From a bacterium (GTDB taxonomy: Bacteria > Pseudomonadota > Alphaproteobacteria > Acetobacterales > Acetobacteraceae): 64,000 nucleotides of DNA. Under the pieces are notes generated by a model. It saw only the letters and a list, made by a program, of their open reading frames with translations. It made no database searches and had not been told where the DNA came from. Each line of letters opens with the position of its first letter. Positions within the stretch are counted from its first letter, which is position 1. Shown here in pieces: positions 45,634 to 53,649 of this stretch. The DNA is taken from NCBI GenBank assembly GCA_026224825.1, contig JAMFRO010000007.1, positions 1 to 64,000 on the forward strand, in the 5' to 3' direction. Both the position numbers and the translations under genes were made by a program.

Positions 45634-46761
45634 CTAAAGCGCGCGCGCGATGACCATGCGCTGGATGTCGGACGTGCCCTCATAAATCTGGCACACCCGC
45701 ACATCGCGATAAATCTTGGCGAGACCGAATTCTTCCAGATAGCCATAGCCGCCGAGCGTCTGAATGGCACCGGAAACAACCAGCTCCGCCGTCTCGGATG
45801 CCACAAGCTTGGCCATGGAAGCCTCTTTAAGGCACGGCAGCGCCGCATCCTTCAGCGAAGCCGCATGCAGCACCAGTTGCTTCGCGGCCTCCAACTTCGC
45901 AGCCAGATCAGCCAGCCGGAACCCAACAGCCTGATGCTCGATAATCGCCTTGCCCATCGATTTGCGATCCTTGGCATAGCCCACCGCAATCTCAAGTGCT
46001 GCCTGCGCCATGCCGATGCACTGCGCCGCAATCCCAATCCGCCCAACCTCCAGATTGGAGAGCGCCAGACTGTAGCCTTTCCCCTCAGGCCCGAACAGCA
46101 AGTCTTCGGCCACGAACAAATCCTCAAACCGGATCGCGCAGGTATCGGACGCCGCCTGGCCAAGCTTATGCTCAACCTTGTCCACGATATAACCAGGGCT
46201 ATCAGTGGGCACGAGAAAGCCCGAAATCCCCTTCTTCCCCGCTGCCGGATCGGTGACAGCATAAACCATCGTCACCCCACCGATCTTGCCGGAGGTAATG
46301 AACTGCTTGGCGCCATTGAGCTTCCAGCCGCCGTCTATTTTCACCGCACGGGTGGAAATCGCCGCCGCATCAGACCCGGCATCCGCCTCGGTCAACGCAA
46401 ACGCGCCGATCATCCGCCCGGAAATCAGCTCCGGCAAAAACCGCGCCTTCTGCGCCGCCGTGCCGAACTTCAAAATCCCATTGATAAGCAGGCTGTTCTG
46501 AATGGACACGATGGTCGACAGCGCACCATCCGCCGCCCCCAGCTCGATCAGCGACAGCGCATAGGACACATAATCAGCCCCGGCCCCGCCATCTTCCTCC
46601 GGCGCCGTCATGCCCATCAGCCCCATCTCCGCCAGGCGGATGAACAGGGCAGGGGGATAGCCCTTGGCCGCCTCATAAGCCGCACTATGCGGGCGGATCT
46701 CGTTCTGGGCAAAGTCGCGGATGCTATCCTGGATTGCAGTCTGAGTTTCGTTGAGAACCAC
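45634..46761 (-). CDS. Acyl-CoA dehydrogenase
   Basis: A 375-residue FAD enzyme that introduces the 2,3 double bond in acyl-CoA. GAFALTEADAGSDAAAI and FITSGKIGGVTMVYAV bind FAD and substrate, and the catalytic Glu is in QIYEGTSDIQRMVIARAL. The GTG start at 46761 has GAGGAAG upstream. It is the first gene of the minus-strand operon and diverges from the TetR gene across a palindromic operator. Confidence 0.93.
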   Translation of the reverse strand: MVLNETQTAIQDSIRDFAQNEIRPHSAAYEAAKGYPPALFIRLAEMGLMGMTAPEEDGGAGADYVSYALSLIELGAADGALSTIVSIQNSLLINGILKFGTAAQKARFLPELISGRMIGAFALTEADAGSDAAAISTRAVKIDGGWKLNGAKQFITSGKIGGVTMVYAVTDPAAGKKGISGFLVPTDSPGYIVDKVEHKLGQAASDTCAIRFEDLFVAEDLLFGPEGKGYSLALSNLEVGRIGIAAQCIGMAQAALEIAVGYAKDRKSMGKAIIEHQAVGFRLADLAAKLEAAKQLVLHAASLKDAALPCLKEASMAKLVASETAELVVSGAIQTLGGYGYLEEFGLAKIYRDVRVCQIYEGTSDIQRMVIARAL

Positions 46762-46778
46762 TGACTTCCTCGTACACT

Positions 46779-46814
46779 ATTTACTCTTGAGTAAATGGCA
46801 TGAGCCGTTATACT
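46779..46814. promoter_or_regulatory. TetR operator and overlapping promoter
   Basis: ATTTACTC-TT-GAGTAAAT (46779-46796) has perfect 8-bp arms. A plus-strand promoter overlaps it: TTGAGT (46787-46792), 16 bases, TATACT (46809-46814). The TetR protein encoded next should bind here and control both itself and the acyl-CoA dehydrogenase operon. Confidence 0.7.
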
Positions 46815-46841
46815 CGTCAATACAATGAACAAGCCTGCCAC

Positions 46842-47459
46842 ATGAATAAATCAGCGGCCTCCCCCTTCCGCACCGCCCAGCAGCGCGAGGTGGACCGCGC
46901 CTCCAAACGCGACGCCGTGCTGCTGGCCGCCGTGCGCCTGTTCAACGAGCGCGGCTTCCACGCCACCTCGCTGGATGATGTCGCCGCCTCCCTGGGTGTG
47001 AGCAAACCGCTCATCTACCACTACCTCGGTGCCAAGGATCAGGTGCTGTTCGAATGCATGCGCATCGGCCTGCAACAACTGCGCGAAGCCGCCGACGAGG
47101 TCGCCCGCCAACCCGGCACCGGCATGGACCGCCTGAAGCGCTTCCTGCGCCGCTACGCCGAATGCATCATGGAAGATTTTAGCCGCTGCGTGATCCGCAC
47201 CGGCGACGAAATTCTGGCGCCAGAAATCCGCCCCCAGTTTCGGGCACTAAAATCGGAAATCGACCAGGCCATGCGCAAACTGATCGCGGATGCCGCAGCG
47301 GATGGCTCGGCCCTTGTGACCGATGTAAAACTGACCGCCTTCACCTTCGCCGGCGCCCTTAGCTGGACTGCCCGCTGGCATGAACCTGGCGGCCCCCTCC
47401 AACCCGCCGAAATCGCCGAGCAGATGGTCGAAATCCTCACCAGAGGTATCGAGCCTTAA
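46842..47459 (+). CDS. TetR-family regulator of the beta-oxidation operon
   Basis: A 205-residue TetR protein. The helix-turn-helix is TSLDDVAASLGVSKPLIYHYLGAKDQVL; the core HYLGAKDQVLFECM is typical. The C-terminal ligand domain probably binds an acyl-CoA. The start at 46842 is chosen because the ATG at 46800 lies upstream of the -10 box. It diverges from the acyl-CoA dehydrogenase gene across the palindromic operator. Confidence 0.85.
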   Translation: MNKSAASPFRTAQQREVDRASKRDAVLLAAVRLFNERGFHATSLDDVAASLGVSKPLIYHYLGAKDQVLFECMRIGLQQLREAADEVARQPGTGMDRLKRFLRRYAECIMEDFSRCVIRTGDEILAPEIRPQFRALKSEIDQAMRKLIADAAADGSALVTDVKLTAFTFAGALSWTARWHEPGGPLQPAEIAEQMVEILTRGIEP

Positions 47460-47468
47460 GGAAGAGTT

Positions 47469-47972
47469 TCACTTGCCCCTGTTTGCCAGACCAATTCTAT
47501 AAGCCTGGGCCACAGCAGGATCGATAATGGCGAATATGATCTCCTGCACTGAGGAGCCCAGCATTGCTTCGCTAATTGTGGCAATGGCGATTGCCGCGGC
47601 CAGGTCGAGCGGATATCCGTATCGACCACAGCTGATGGCTGGAAATGCGATGGATTTGACGTCGTATTCATTCGCCAATTCCATGCATCGCCGGTAGCAC
47701 GAGGCTAGTTTTTCGGCCTCATTGTTTTTACCGGATTGCCAGACTGGCCCAACGGTATGAAAAACATATTTTGCCGGGAGCCGAAATCCAGGCGTCGCTT
47801 TGGCATCCCCAGTCTTACAACCATTCAATTTCCGGCATTCATCCGCGAGCGCGGGACCTGCTGCCCTATGGATTGCACCATCAACACCACCACCGCCCAG
47901 CAATGATGAGTTAGCGGCGTTGACGATCGCATCCACTGCCAGTTTCGTGATGTCGGTTGAGAGCAGCTTCAT
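47469..47972 (-). CDS. Macro-domain protein (O-acetyl-ADP-ribose deacetylase type)
   Basis: A 167-residue macro domain that fills the whole protein. [22 protein letters not shown] binds ADP-ribose (Asn and the Gly loop), VFHTVGPVW follows and [13 protein letters not shown] is the last binding loop. Relatives remove ADP-ribose or acetyl groups from proteins and from O-acetyl-ADP-ribose. The ATG at 47972 is used; a TTG two codons earlier is less likely. It stands alone between the TetR gene and a thiolase and is not obviously part of the catabolic set. Confidence 0.9.
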   Translation of the reverse strand: MKLLSTDITKLAVDAIVNAANSSLLGGGGVDGAIHRAAGPALADECRKLNGCKTGDAKATPGFRLPAKYVFHTVGPVWQSGKNNEAEKLASCYRRCMELANEYDVKSIAFPAISCGRYGYPLDLAAAIAIATISEAMLGSSVQEIIFAIIDPAVAQAYRIGLANRGK

Positions 47973-48038
47973 GCTCAATTCTTAACCTGTTGATGCAAGA
48001 CACGGACGCCAGGGGGCGAGCCCCCTGGCAGGGTGCAA

Positions 48039-49202
48039 CTAAAGCGCTTCGATAATGGTCACGTTGGCGATGCCACCACCCTCGCACATCGTCTGCAACC
48101 CATAGCGCTTGCCCCGCGCCCGCAGCGCATGCACCAGCGTCGCCATCAATTTCGCGCCCGAGGCCCCCAGCGGATGCCCCAGCGCAATCGCCCCGCCGTT
48201 CACGTTCAGCTTTTCCGGGTCGGCTTTGAGGTACTCCAGCCAGGCCAGGGGGATAGGCGCAAAGGCTTCATTCACCTCGAACAGGTCGATGTCGTTAAGG
48301 CTCAACCCAGCGCGTTTCAGCGCCTTTTCCGTAGCGTAGAGCGGCTCTTCCAGCATCATCACCGGGTCCCCGGCGGTCACCGTCAGGCTATGAATACGCG
48401 CCAGCGGGGTCAGCCCGTGCTCCTTCAACGCGCGCTCAGAGACAACCAGCACGGCGGAAGAGCCATCACAAATCTGGCTGGCGTTGGCAGCGGAAATGAT
48501 CCCATTCGGGTCGAGCAGCTTCACTCTGGAAATCGACTCATATGTCGCATCAAACCGGATACCCTCGTCACGGTCGTGCACGGCCTGCGTGCCATCCGGC
48601 AGTGTCACCGTCACCGGCACAATTTCCGCGCCAAACGCCCCGGCATTGGTCGCCGCAATCGCCTTCTGGTGGCTGGCCAGCGCATAACGGTCCAGTTGCT
48701 CGCGCGTAAACCCCCATTTCTTGGCGATCATCGCGGCACCGGTGAACTGGCTGAATTCCGTCACACCGTAGCGCTCATGGATCGCCGGGCTCAACTGATC
48801 AAACCCCTGCTCGGTCATATGCGCCAGCCGCATCGGCGTACGGCTCATCGACTCCACACCCGCCGCCAGCACGATATCCTGCGTGCCCGAGAGCACCGCC
48901 TGCGCCGCGAAATGCACCGCCTGTTGCGAGGAGCCGCATTGCCGGTCAATCGTCACCGCCGGCACGCTCTGCGGCAGCCGGCTCGCCAGCACCACATGCC
49001 GGCCGATATGCGAAGCCTGCTCGCCCGCCTGCGTCACGCAGCCGACGATCACATCCTCCACCGCCGCCGGGTCTATCCCGGTAAAGTCCAGCACGGCATT
49101 CACGCTCGCCGCCCCCAGATCCGCCGGATGCACACCCAGCAGCCGGCCATTGCGGCGCCCGCCGGCCGTGCGCTTGGCCGCGACGATATAAGCTTCAGCC
49201 AT
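48039..49202 (-). CDS. Acetyl-CoA acyltransferase (thiolase)
   Basis: A 387-residue thiolase. The nucleophilic Cys lies in TIDRQCGSSQQAVHFAAQ, the His in LGHPLGASGAK and the second Cys in TMCEGGGIAN, a pattern of FadA/FadI-like 3-ketoacyl-CoA thiolases that accept longer or branched chains. The ATG at 49202 begins MAEAYIVAAKRTAGG; the open frame upstream is not used. It appears to be a single-gene unit or the end of the DUF1330-SDR run. Confidence 0.92.
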   Translation of the reverse strand: MAEAYIVAAKRTAGGRRNGRLLGVHPADLGAASVNAVLDFTGIDPAAVEDVIVGCVTQAGEQASHIGRHVVLASRLPQSVPAVTIDRQCGSSQQAVHFAAQAVLSGTQDIVLAAGVESMSRTPMRLAHMTEQGFDQLSPAIHERYGVTEFSQFTGAAMIAKKWGFTREQLDRYALASHQKAIAATNAGAFGAEIVPVTVTLPDGTQAVHDRDEGIRFDATYESISRVKLLDPNGIISAANASQICDGSSAVLVVSERALKEHGLTPLARIHSLTVTAGDPVMMLEEPLYATEKALKRAGLSLNDIDLFEVNEAFAPIPLAWLEYLKADPEKLNVNGGAIALGHPLGASGAKLMATLVHALRARGKRYGLQTMCEGGGIANVTIIEAL

Positions 49203-49300
49203 TAAGTGCTCTCCTAGAAAACCATTTGCCCCGTTCTGCCTAGCTGGCGCCGCGAGATCAATGCCGCAACGCAAGCTAGCGCGCGGTCAGCCCTGCAATC

Positions 49301-49597
49301 CTAACGCCCTTCGACGAGAAACACCCGGTAGTCGGTCGCCGCCTGCCGGTGCGGCACCGCCGCCTGATAACCAGGGCTGTGGTACCAGGCCCGTGCCTCT
49401 TCCATCGTCGCAAACTCCAGCATCACCACACCCGTGGGCGCCTCACCCTCAAACGCCTCGATAGGCCCGGGGCCGACACGGGAGATCACCTTATGCTCCC
49501 CCGACGCCATTCCCAGTATCGCCAGCCGCTGGTACTCAGCCATCTCGGCCCCGTCCCGGATCGGCGTGTCCCGCACGAAAATCACATAGGCCGGCAT
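49301..49597 (-). CDS. DUF1330-family protein
   Basis: A 98-residue ferredoxin-like alpha+beta barrel protein. PAYVIFVRDTPIRDGAEMAEY and VVMLEFATMEEARAWYHSPGYQAA, in short LEFATMEEARAWYHSP, are the DUF1330 signature. Its start touches the stop of the homologous upstream gene. Such small dimeric barrels are often found with oxygenases and CoA-linked catabolism, but the reaction is unknown. Confidence 0.82.
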   Translation of the reverse strand: MPAYVIFVRDTPIRDGAEMAEYQRLAILGMASGEHKVISRVGPGPIEAFEGEAPTGVVMLEFATMEEARAWYHSPGYQAAVPHRQAATDYRVFLVEGR

Positions 49598-49906
49598 TCA
49601 GGGATGGGCCGGCATACTGAAACCTTCGACGAAGATTTCGCGATGCTTGGCACTCTTATGCCGGTGCGCCCGCGCTTTCGTATATTCCGGGCTGTTGTAC
49701 CAGGCCTTGGCATCTTCCATGGTGGGGAATTCCAGCACCACCACGCCATCGGCATGCGCGCCCAGCACCGCCTCGCTCGGCCCATACAGCACATGCACCT
49801 TCAGCTTCGGGTCCGGCGGGTTCAGGCTGATCAGGCGCAGATACTCGGCCATCGCCGCCTCATCCTGCACCGGCTCTTCGCGGAGAATAATCACATAGGC
49901 TGCCAT
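49598..49906 (-). CDS. DUF1330-family protein, tandem paralogue
   Basis: A 102-residue homologue of the protein encoded just downstream, clearly similar along its length (VVVLEFPTMEDAKAWYNSP against VVMLEFATMEEARAWYHSP). The two probably form a heterodimer or arose by a recent duplication. A truncated family B palindrome lies in its upstream gap. Confidence 0.82.
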   Translation of the reverse strand: MAAYVIILREEPVQDEAAMAEYLRLISLNPPDPKLKVHVLYGPSEAVLGAHADGVVVLEFPTMEDAKAWYNSPEYTKARAHRHKSAKHREIFVEGFSMPAHP

Positions 49907-49924
49907 TTTGGTTTTCTCCCTGTT

Positions 49925-49975
49925 TTAAGAAAAAGATGCAGCTTTTTGAAAAAAGCTGCACCAAAAACTTTTATT
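49925..49975. repeat. Palindromic element, family B, truncated copy
   Basis: Only the left hairpin is present: GCAGCTTTTT and AAAAAGCTGC around GA (49938-49959), followed by ACCAAAAACTTTT. The core and the right hairpin are missing. It sits between the SDR stop and the DUF1330 start and lies where a terminator for the SDR would be. Confidence 0.65.
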
Positions 49976-49977
49976 AA

Positions 49978-50727
49978 TTAAGAAACGACGCGGCCGCCAT
50001 TCACACCAATCGTCTGGCCGCTCACGTAGCTGCTATCCTCGGACGCCAGCCAGGCGCAGGCATTGGCGATGTCATCCGGCACGCCGGTACGGCCGACGGG
50101 GATGATCTGGAGCAGTTGCTCCATGGGAATCTGGAACCGGTGCCTGTTCGCCTCGGACATGATGGTCTGCATCACCGCACCAGGCGGGATGTTGTTAACG
50201 GTGATCCCATACGGCCCCAGGGCGATGGCCAGCGACTTGGTCATGGCGATGACGGCACCCTTGGAGGCCGAATAATGCACCTGCTCCTTGCTGCCGGTCT
50301 GCGCGGAGGAGGAGGAGATGTTGATCACCCGGCCCCAGCCTTGCGCCTTCATGTCCGGCAGTACGGTCTGCGTGACCACGAACGTGCCCTTGGTGTTGAC
50401 CTCGAACATCACATCCCAATCCTTATCGGTCAGCTCCTCGAAGGGGATGAAGTTGGAAATGCCGGCATTGTTCACCACGATGGTCACCGGCCCAAACGCC
50501 GCGCGCAGTTTCTCCACCGCCGCACCCACCTGGGCGCGGTCCACGATGCTGCCCTGCAGCGCAATCGCCTTGCCGCCGGCCGCGGTAATCTCATCCACCA
50601 CCGCCTGGCAGCCTTCCAGGTTCAAATCGAGCACGCCCACCGCCTTGCCCTCACGCGCCAGGCGTATCGCACATGCCTTGCCGATGCCCGATGCAGCGCC
50701 GGTCACCAATGCTACTCTTGTCGTCAT
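49978..50727 (-). CDS. SDR-family oxidoreductase
   Basis: A 249-residue short-chain dehydrogenase. NAD(P) binding is VTGAASGIGKACA with VLDLNLEG after beta2, NNAG is present and the catalytic residues are in INISSSSAQTG and VHYSASKGAV. It ends GQTIGVNGGRVVS. It resembles 3-oxoacyl reductases and ring-alcohol dehydrogenases; the substrate is unknown. The ATG at 50727 is used because the NAD fold starts there; the frame extends upstream into the palindrome without a ribosome site. Confidence 0.87.
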   Translation of the reverse strand: MTTRVALVTGAASGIGKACAIRLAREGKAVGVLDLNLEGCQAVVDEITAAGGKAIALQGSIVDRAQVGAAVEKLRAAFGPVTIVVNNAGISNFIPFEELTDKDWDVMFEVNTKGTFVVTQTVLPDMKAQGWGRVINISSSSAQTGSKEQVHYSASKGAVIAMTKSLAIALGPYGITVNNIPPGAVMQTIMSEANRHRFQIPMEQLLQIIPVGRTGVPDDIANACAWLASEDSSYVSGQTIGVNGGRVVS

Positions 50728-50757
50728 TCTTCTTGTTCCTCTTGGTAAATTCAAGCA

Positions 50758-50878
50758 GTCGCTTTTTGAAAAAAGCGACACCAAAAACTTTGCTCTCGGG
50801 GGCATGGGCTGTAGCGCCGCTACAGCCCATGCCCCCAAGAGCAAAGTTTTTTTGCTACTTTTTGTTCACAAAAAGTAG
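50758..50878. repeat. Palindromic element, family B, copy 2
   Basis: Left hairpin GTCGCTTTTT/AAAAAGCGAC (50758-50779), then ACC, then a core stem from AAAAACTTTGCTCT to AGAGCAAAGTTTTT (50783-50851) around GGGGGCATGGGCTGTAGCG and its complement, then the right hairpin CTACTTTTTG-TT-CACAAAAAGTAG (50855-50878). It lies between the Rieske gene and the downstream SDR gene. Confidence 0.8.
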
Positions 50879-50885
50879 ACCTTCC

Positions 50886-52277
50886 TTAAAGCTTAACAGG
50901 CGCGCCCGTGCCCATATAACGTGCCAGGTTACGATGAAAATTCGTAACCTTCTGCTCCTGATGCGGATTGGGCAAAGTGCCACGGAACCCGCGCGACTTC
51001 ATGCCCCGCTGCACCTCGGCCATATTGCCGAAATCCTGCGCCAGAACCGCGCCCCATTTCTCGGCCGTGGCCTCGGCATAAACCCACTCGGTCTTCGGCT
51101 CCTGCCCTTCGGGAAAACGCTCTATCGCGTAGGATTCGAAAATGCACTTGCTCGGATCATCGCCATAAGGGCGGGCGCGGTAGCAAAGCGCGAAGGTGAC
51201 GCCCTGCAGTATCGCCATATTCGGGAACACATGCCAGGCGAGCCCGGCCAGCGCCATCTGGTCGGGCGTAATCACCGGCCAGTCCACGCCGCGCGCGGCG
51301 TCATCGGCCCTGGCCGAAGCCAACCAATGCTTGATAACATCCGGCGCCGGCGTGCCCTCGGGCAGCTCGTCCACCAGCCGCTTGGCCGCATTCACCAGCG
51401 TCTCGGTGGTGCTGGCATAATTCACGGTGGTGTAAATCTCGTTCTGCAGATTATAGGTGGAGATACGCGGATCCGCCCCCTTGCCGGCACGGGTGATCGT
51501 GCTGCTCTGCTTCATCTTCAAATCCGGGTCGCGCTGGTCGAACCCGCTCACCCCATGCAGGCCGAACGGCGCGCTATAGGCATAGTAATCGCCATGCGTG
51601 AGGAGCTGCGTATGCGTGCCGGCCACATGGTACGGTTCCATGAAGGCTTCGAGCGCGGTTTTCCAGTTGCAGTCGAAAACCACAAATTGCCGCCATTTAT
51701 AGCGCATCTTGTCGAACTGGAACGGGTTCAGAATGCTGGCGGCGGATTCCAGATACTCGGCCAGCGGCACCGCATTCGGGTCCATATTGATGAACAGCCA
51801 GCCGCCCCACTGGTCCACCTTCACCGGCGACAGCGCGGTCTGTTCCTCGGTCAGGCACGGGCTCCAATCCTGCGGCTCATGCACATAGGTGTTCTTGCCT
51901 TCAAGGTTGAAATTCCAGCCATGAAAACCGCAGACGAACTTCGCCCTGGTGCCACGCGCGCCATTGGAGCCGGCCGGCACATCCACAAGGCGCCGGCCAC
52001 GATGCGGGCAGACGTTGTAAAAGGCTTTGATCTCATTAGCCGCGGTGCGCAGGATCAGGATCGAATCATCGCCGATTTCATAGGAGAAAAAATTGCCAGG
52101 CTCCGGGATTTCCTCGACCCGTCCGGCCATCTGCCAGATTTTCGGCCAGAGTTTCTCTTTCTCGGCCTCGGCATAGTCACGCGAGATGAAGGCCTCGACC
52201 GGGTAGGTCAACGGCGCCGCCAGATCCTGATCGCTGAGCGCGCTCTGTTGAATCTCGAGATTGACACTCTTGTTCAA
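50886..52277 (-). CDS. Rieske aromatic-ring-hydroxylating-type oxygenase, alpha subunit
   Basis: A 463-residue terminal oxygenase subunit. The Rieske [2Fe-2S] ligands are C90-P-H92 and C116-x2-H119 (NVCPHRGRR, FVCGFHGWNF). The mononuclear iron site is EPYHVAGTH (His217, His222) with a C-terminal Asp, probably in LAQDFGNMAEV. No beta subunit, ferredoxin or reductase gene is next to it, so it may be a homo-oligomeric alpha-only enzyme with electron donors elsewhere. The IclR gene upstream on the same strand is the likely regulator. Confidence 0.92.
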   Translation of the reverse strand: MNKSVNLEIQQSALSDQDLAAPLTYPVEAFISRDYAEAEKEKLWPKIWQMAGRVEEIPEPGNFFSYEIGDDSILILRTAANEIKAFYNVCPHRGRRLVDVPAGSNGARGTRAKFVCGFHGWNFNLEGKNTYVHEPQDWSPCLTEEQTALSPVKVDQWGGWLFINMDPNAVPLAEYLESAASILNPFQFDKMRYKWRQFVVFDCNWKTALEAFMEPYHVAGTHTQLLTHGDYYAYSAPFGLHGVSGFDQRDPDLKMKQSSTITRAGKGADPRISTYNLQNEIYTTVNYASTTETLVNAAKRLVDELPEGTPAPDVIKHWLASARADDAARGVDWPVITPDQMALAGLAWHVFPNMAILQGVTFALCYRARPYGDDPSKCIFESYAIERFPEGQEPKTEWVYAEATAEKWGAVLAQDFGNMAEVQRGMKSRGFRGTLPNPHQEQKVTNFHRNLARYMGTGAPVKL

Positions 52278-52447
52278 GACATCCTCCTAGGCATGATCAT
52301 CGCCCGCTTGTGCCGCCGGACATAAAACCGTCATCGGTCCTGTTTTCAGTTTCCAATGGGGCCGCAAAACTCTACAACAATCCTCCCTCTCCGCGCAAGT
52401 TTACAAAATTGTGCAGATACACCGGGTGTTGCGCAAATAAAATTTGT

Positions 52448-52506
52448 CCGCTCAAATCGGCCGCTCAAATCAGGATGCTTACAGGCACGGCAGACAGGCA
52501 CGGCAG
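52448..52506. repeat. Two adjacent 13-bp tandem duplications
   Basis: CCGCTCAAATC(G/A)G occurs at 52448-52460 and 52461-52473, and ACAGGCACGGCAG at 52481-52493 and 52494-52506. They lie in the 237-bp gap between the IclR and Rieske genes. No gene is present in the gap; its middle is AT-rich and should hold the Rieske promoter. Confidence 0.6.
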
Positions 52507-52514
52507 ACGTGCAA

Positions 52515-53342
52515 TTACTTCGCTTTTGCCCGCACAGACAATCTGAGCCCCTCCGCCACCTGTGCCGCACTGTGCCGCACCGTCTCCGCCAGCGCCTGCA
52601 AATCCGCCTCGCTCCAGCCTTGCCGGATGCACAGCACCACCAGCGCATGGCGGAACTCGCCCTCAGGCCCGAGAATGGGCGAGGCGGCGATGTACACGCC
52701 GTTGATATAATTGCCGTCATCCACCGCATAGCCCTGGGCCGGCACATTGGCCACCTGCGCCTGCCATTCCTCGAAGCTCGGCGCGCGGTGCCAGCGCAGC
52801 CGCTCGAACTGCGCTTTTAACGCGCGCGGCGGCAGGTTGGAGTAGGCCGCCACGCAGCGCCCCGTGGCACTCACCAAGGCCGGAAACCGGCTCCCCAGAT
52901 CCACCTGCAGGCGGATGGCATGCGGCGAGTTGGATTTCGCGGTGACGATATAATGTTCCGGTGCGGAAATACTGACAGCAAAGGCGGTCACCATATACTG
53001 GCGCACGATCTCATCCAGGTAAGGCTGCGCCTGGTCCGAGATACTGCCCCGCAGTGCCACCTTCGCCAGGTTGAGAATCTCCAACCCCAGCCGGTAGCGC
53101 TTGGTCGCCAGATCCACCGCCACCAACCCCTCGGCGGTAAGCGCGCGCAGGATATGCAGGCAGGTGCTGGGGATGATATCCAGCTCCCGCGCGATCTGGT
53201 TGACCCCGAGCGGTGCCGCCGCATTGCTCAGCAGCCGCAGCATCGCCGCCGCCCGCACCACCGCCGGCACGGACACCTCGCGCACCGGGGCGCGCTCCTC
53301 GCCCTCCATTTCCGCTTTCCCGGACAATGCTGTATCAGCCAT
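52515..53342 (-). CDS. IclR-family transcriptional regulator
   Basis: A 275-residue regulator. The N-terminal winged helix (VNQIARELDIIPSTCLHILRALTAEGLV, with IPSTCLHILRAL as recognition helix) is followed by the effector domain, where SATGRCVAAY and GYAVDDGNYINGVYIAASPI are class motifs. The ATG at 53342 is preferred over a GTG two codons earlier. It lies between the Rieske gene and the divergent monooxygenase gene and may control both in response to an aromatic or cyclic compound. Confidence 0.88.
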   Translation of the reverse strand: MADTALSGKAEMEGEERAPVREVSVPAVVRAAAMLRLLSNAAAPLGVNQIARELDIIPSTCLHILRALTAEGLVAVDLATKRYRLGLEILNLAKVALRGSISDQAQPYLDEIVRQYMVTAFAVSISAPEHYIVTAKSNSPHAIRLQVDLGSRFPALVSATGRCVAAYSNLPPRALKAQFERLRWHRAPSFEEWQAQVANVPAQGYAVDDGNYINGVYIAASPILGPEGEFRHALVVLCIRQGWSEADLQALAETVRHSAAQVAEGLRLSVRAKAK

Positions 53343-53379
53343 GTTCACAACCTATCGTACAAAGGCCAAGTGGCATTTT

Positions 53380-53505
53380 ATTGTATTGATACAATGGGCT
53401 TTGTGTTCACGCAACATTTTTATCGTCCTGCCGTGGCGCTTCCGCCGCTTGCGGCCTTTTCCGGGCCGCGCATATCAGCCTCAGACCTCCATATTACACT
53501 GTAAT
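53380..53505. promoter_or_regulatory. Two palindromes in the IclR/monooxygenase divergent region
   Basis: ATTGTAT-TG-ATACAAT (53380-53395) is perfect with 7-bp arms, 38 bp before the IclR start, and ATTACA-C-TGTAAT (53493-53505) lies 145 bp before the monooxygenase. Both have the form of operators. The rest of the 307-bp gap shows no gene. Confidence 0.55.
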
Positions 53506-53649
53506 GCTCGATCCTGGCAGCCGGATTGCCTGAGCTGAACATTTTAATAGCACCTGCTTGCAATCGCCGGCCAAATCCTGCAATCCGGCTGCAAACCAGC
53601 AAATTGCTGACAGCCGCTTGCCGTCAGCCCGTATCAAATAGGACAGGAA

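Noticed and set aside
46800..46841. ATG at 46800 as the TetR start
   Set aside because: It precedes the -10 box of the only good promoter and would place the start 4 bases after the operator.
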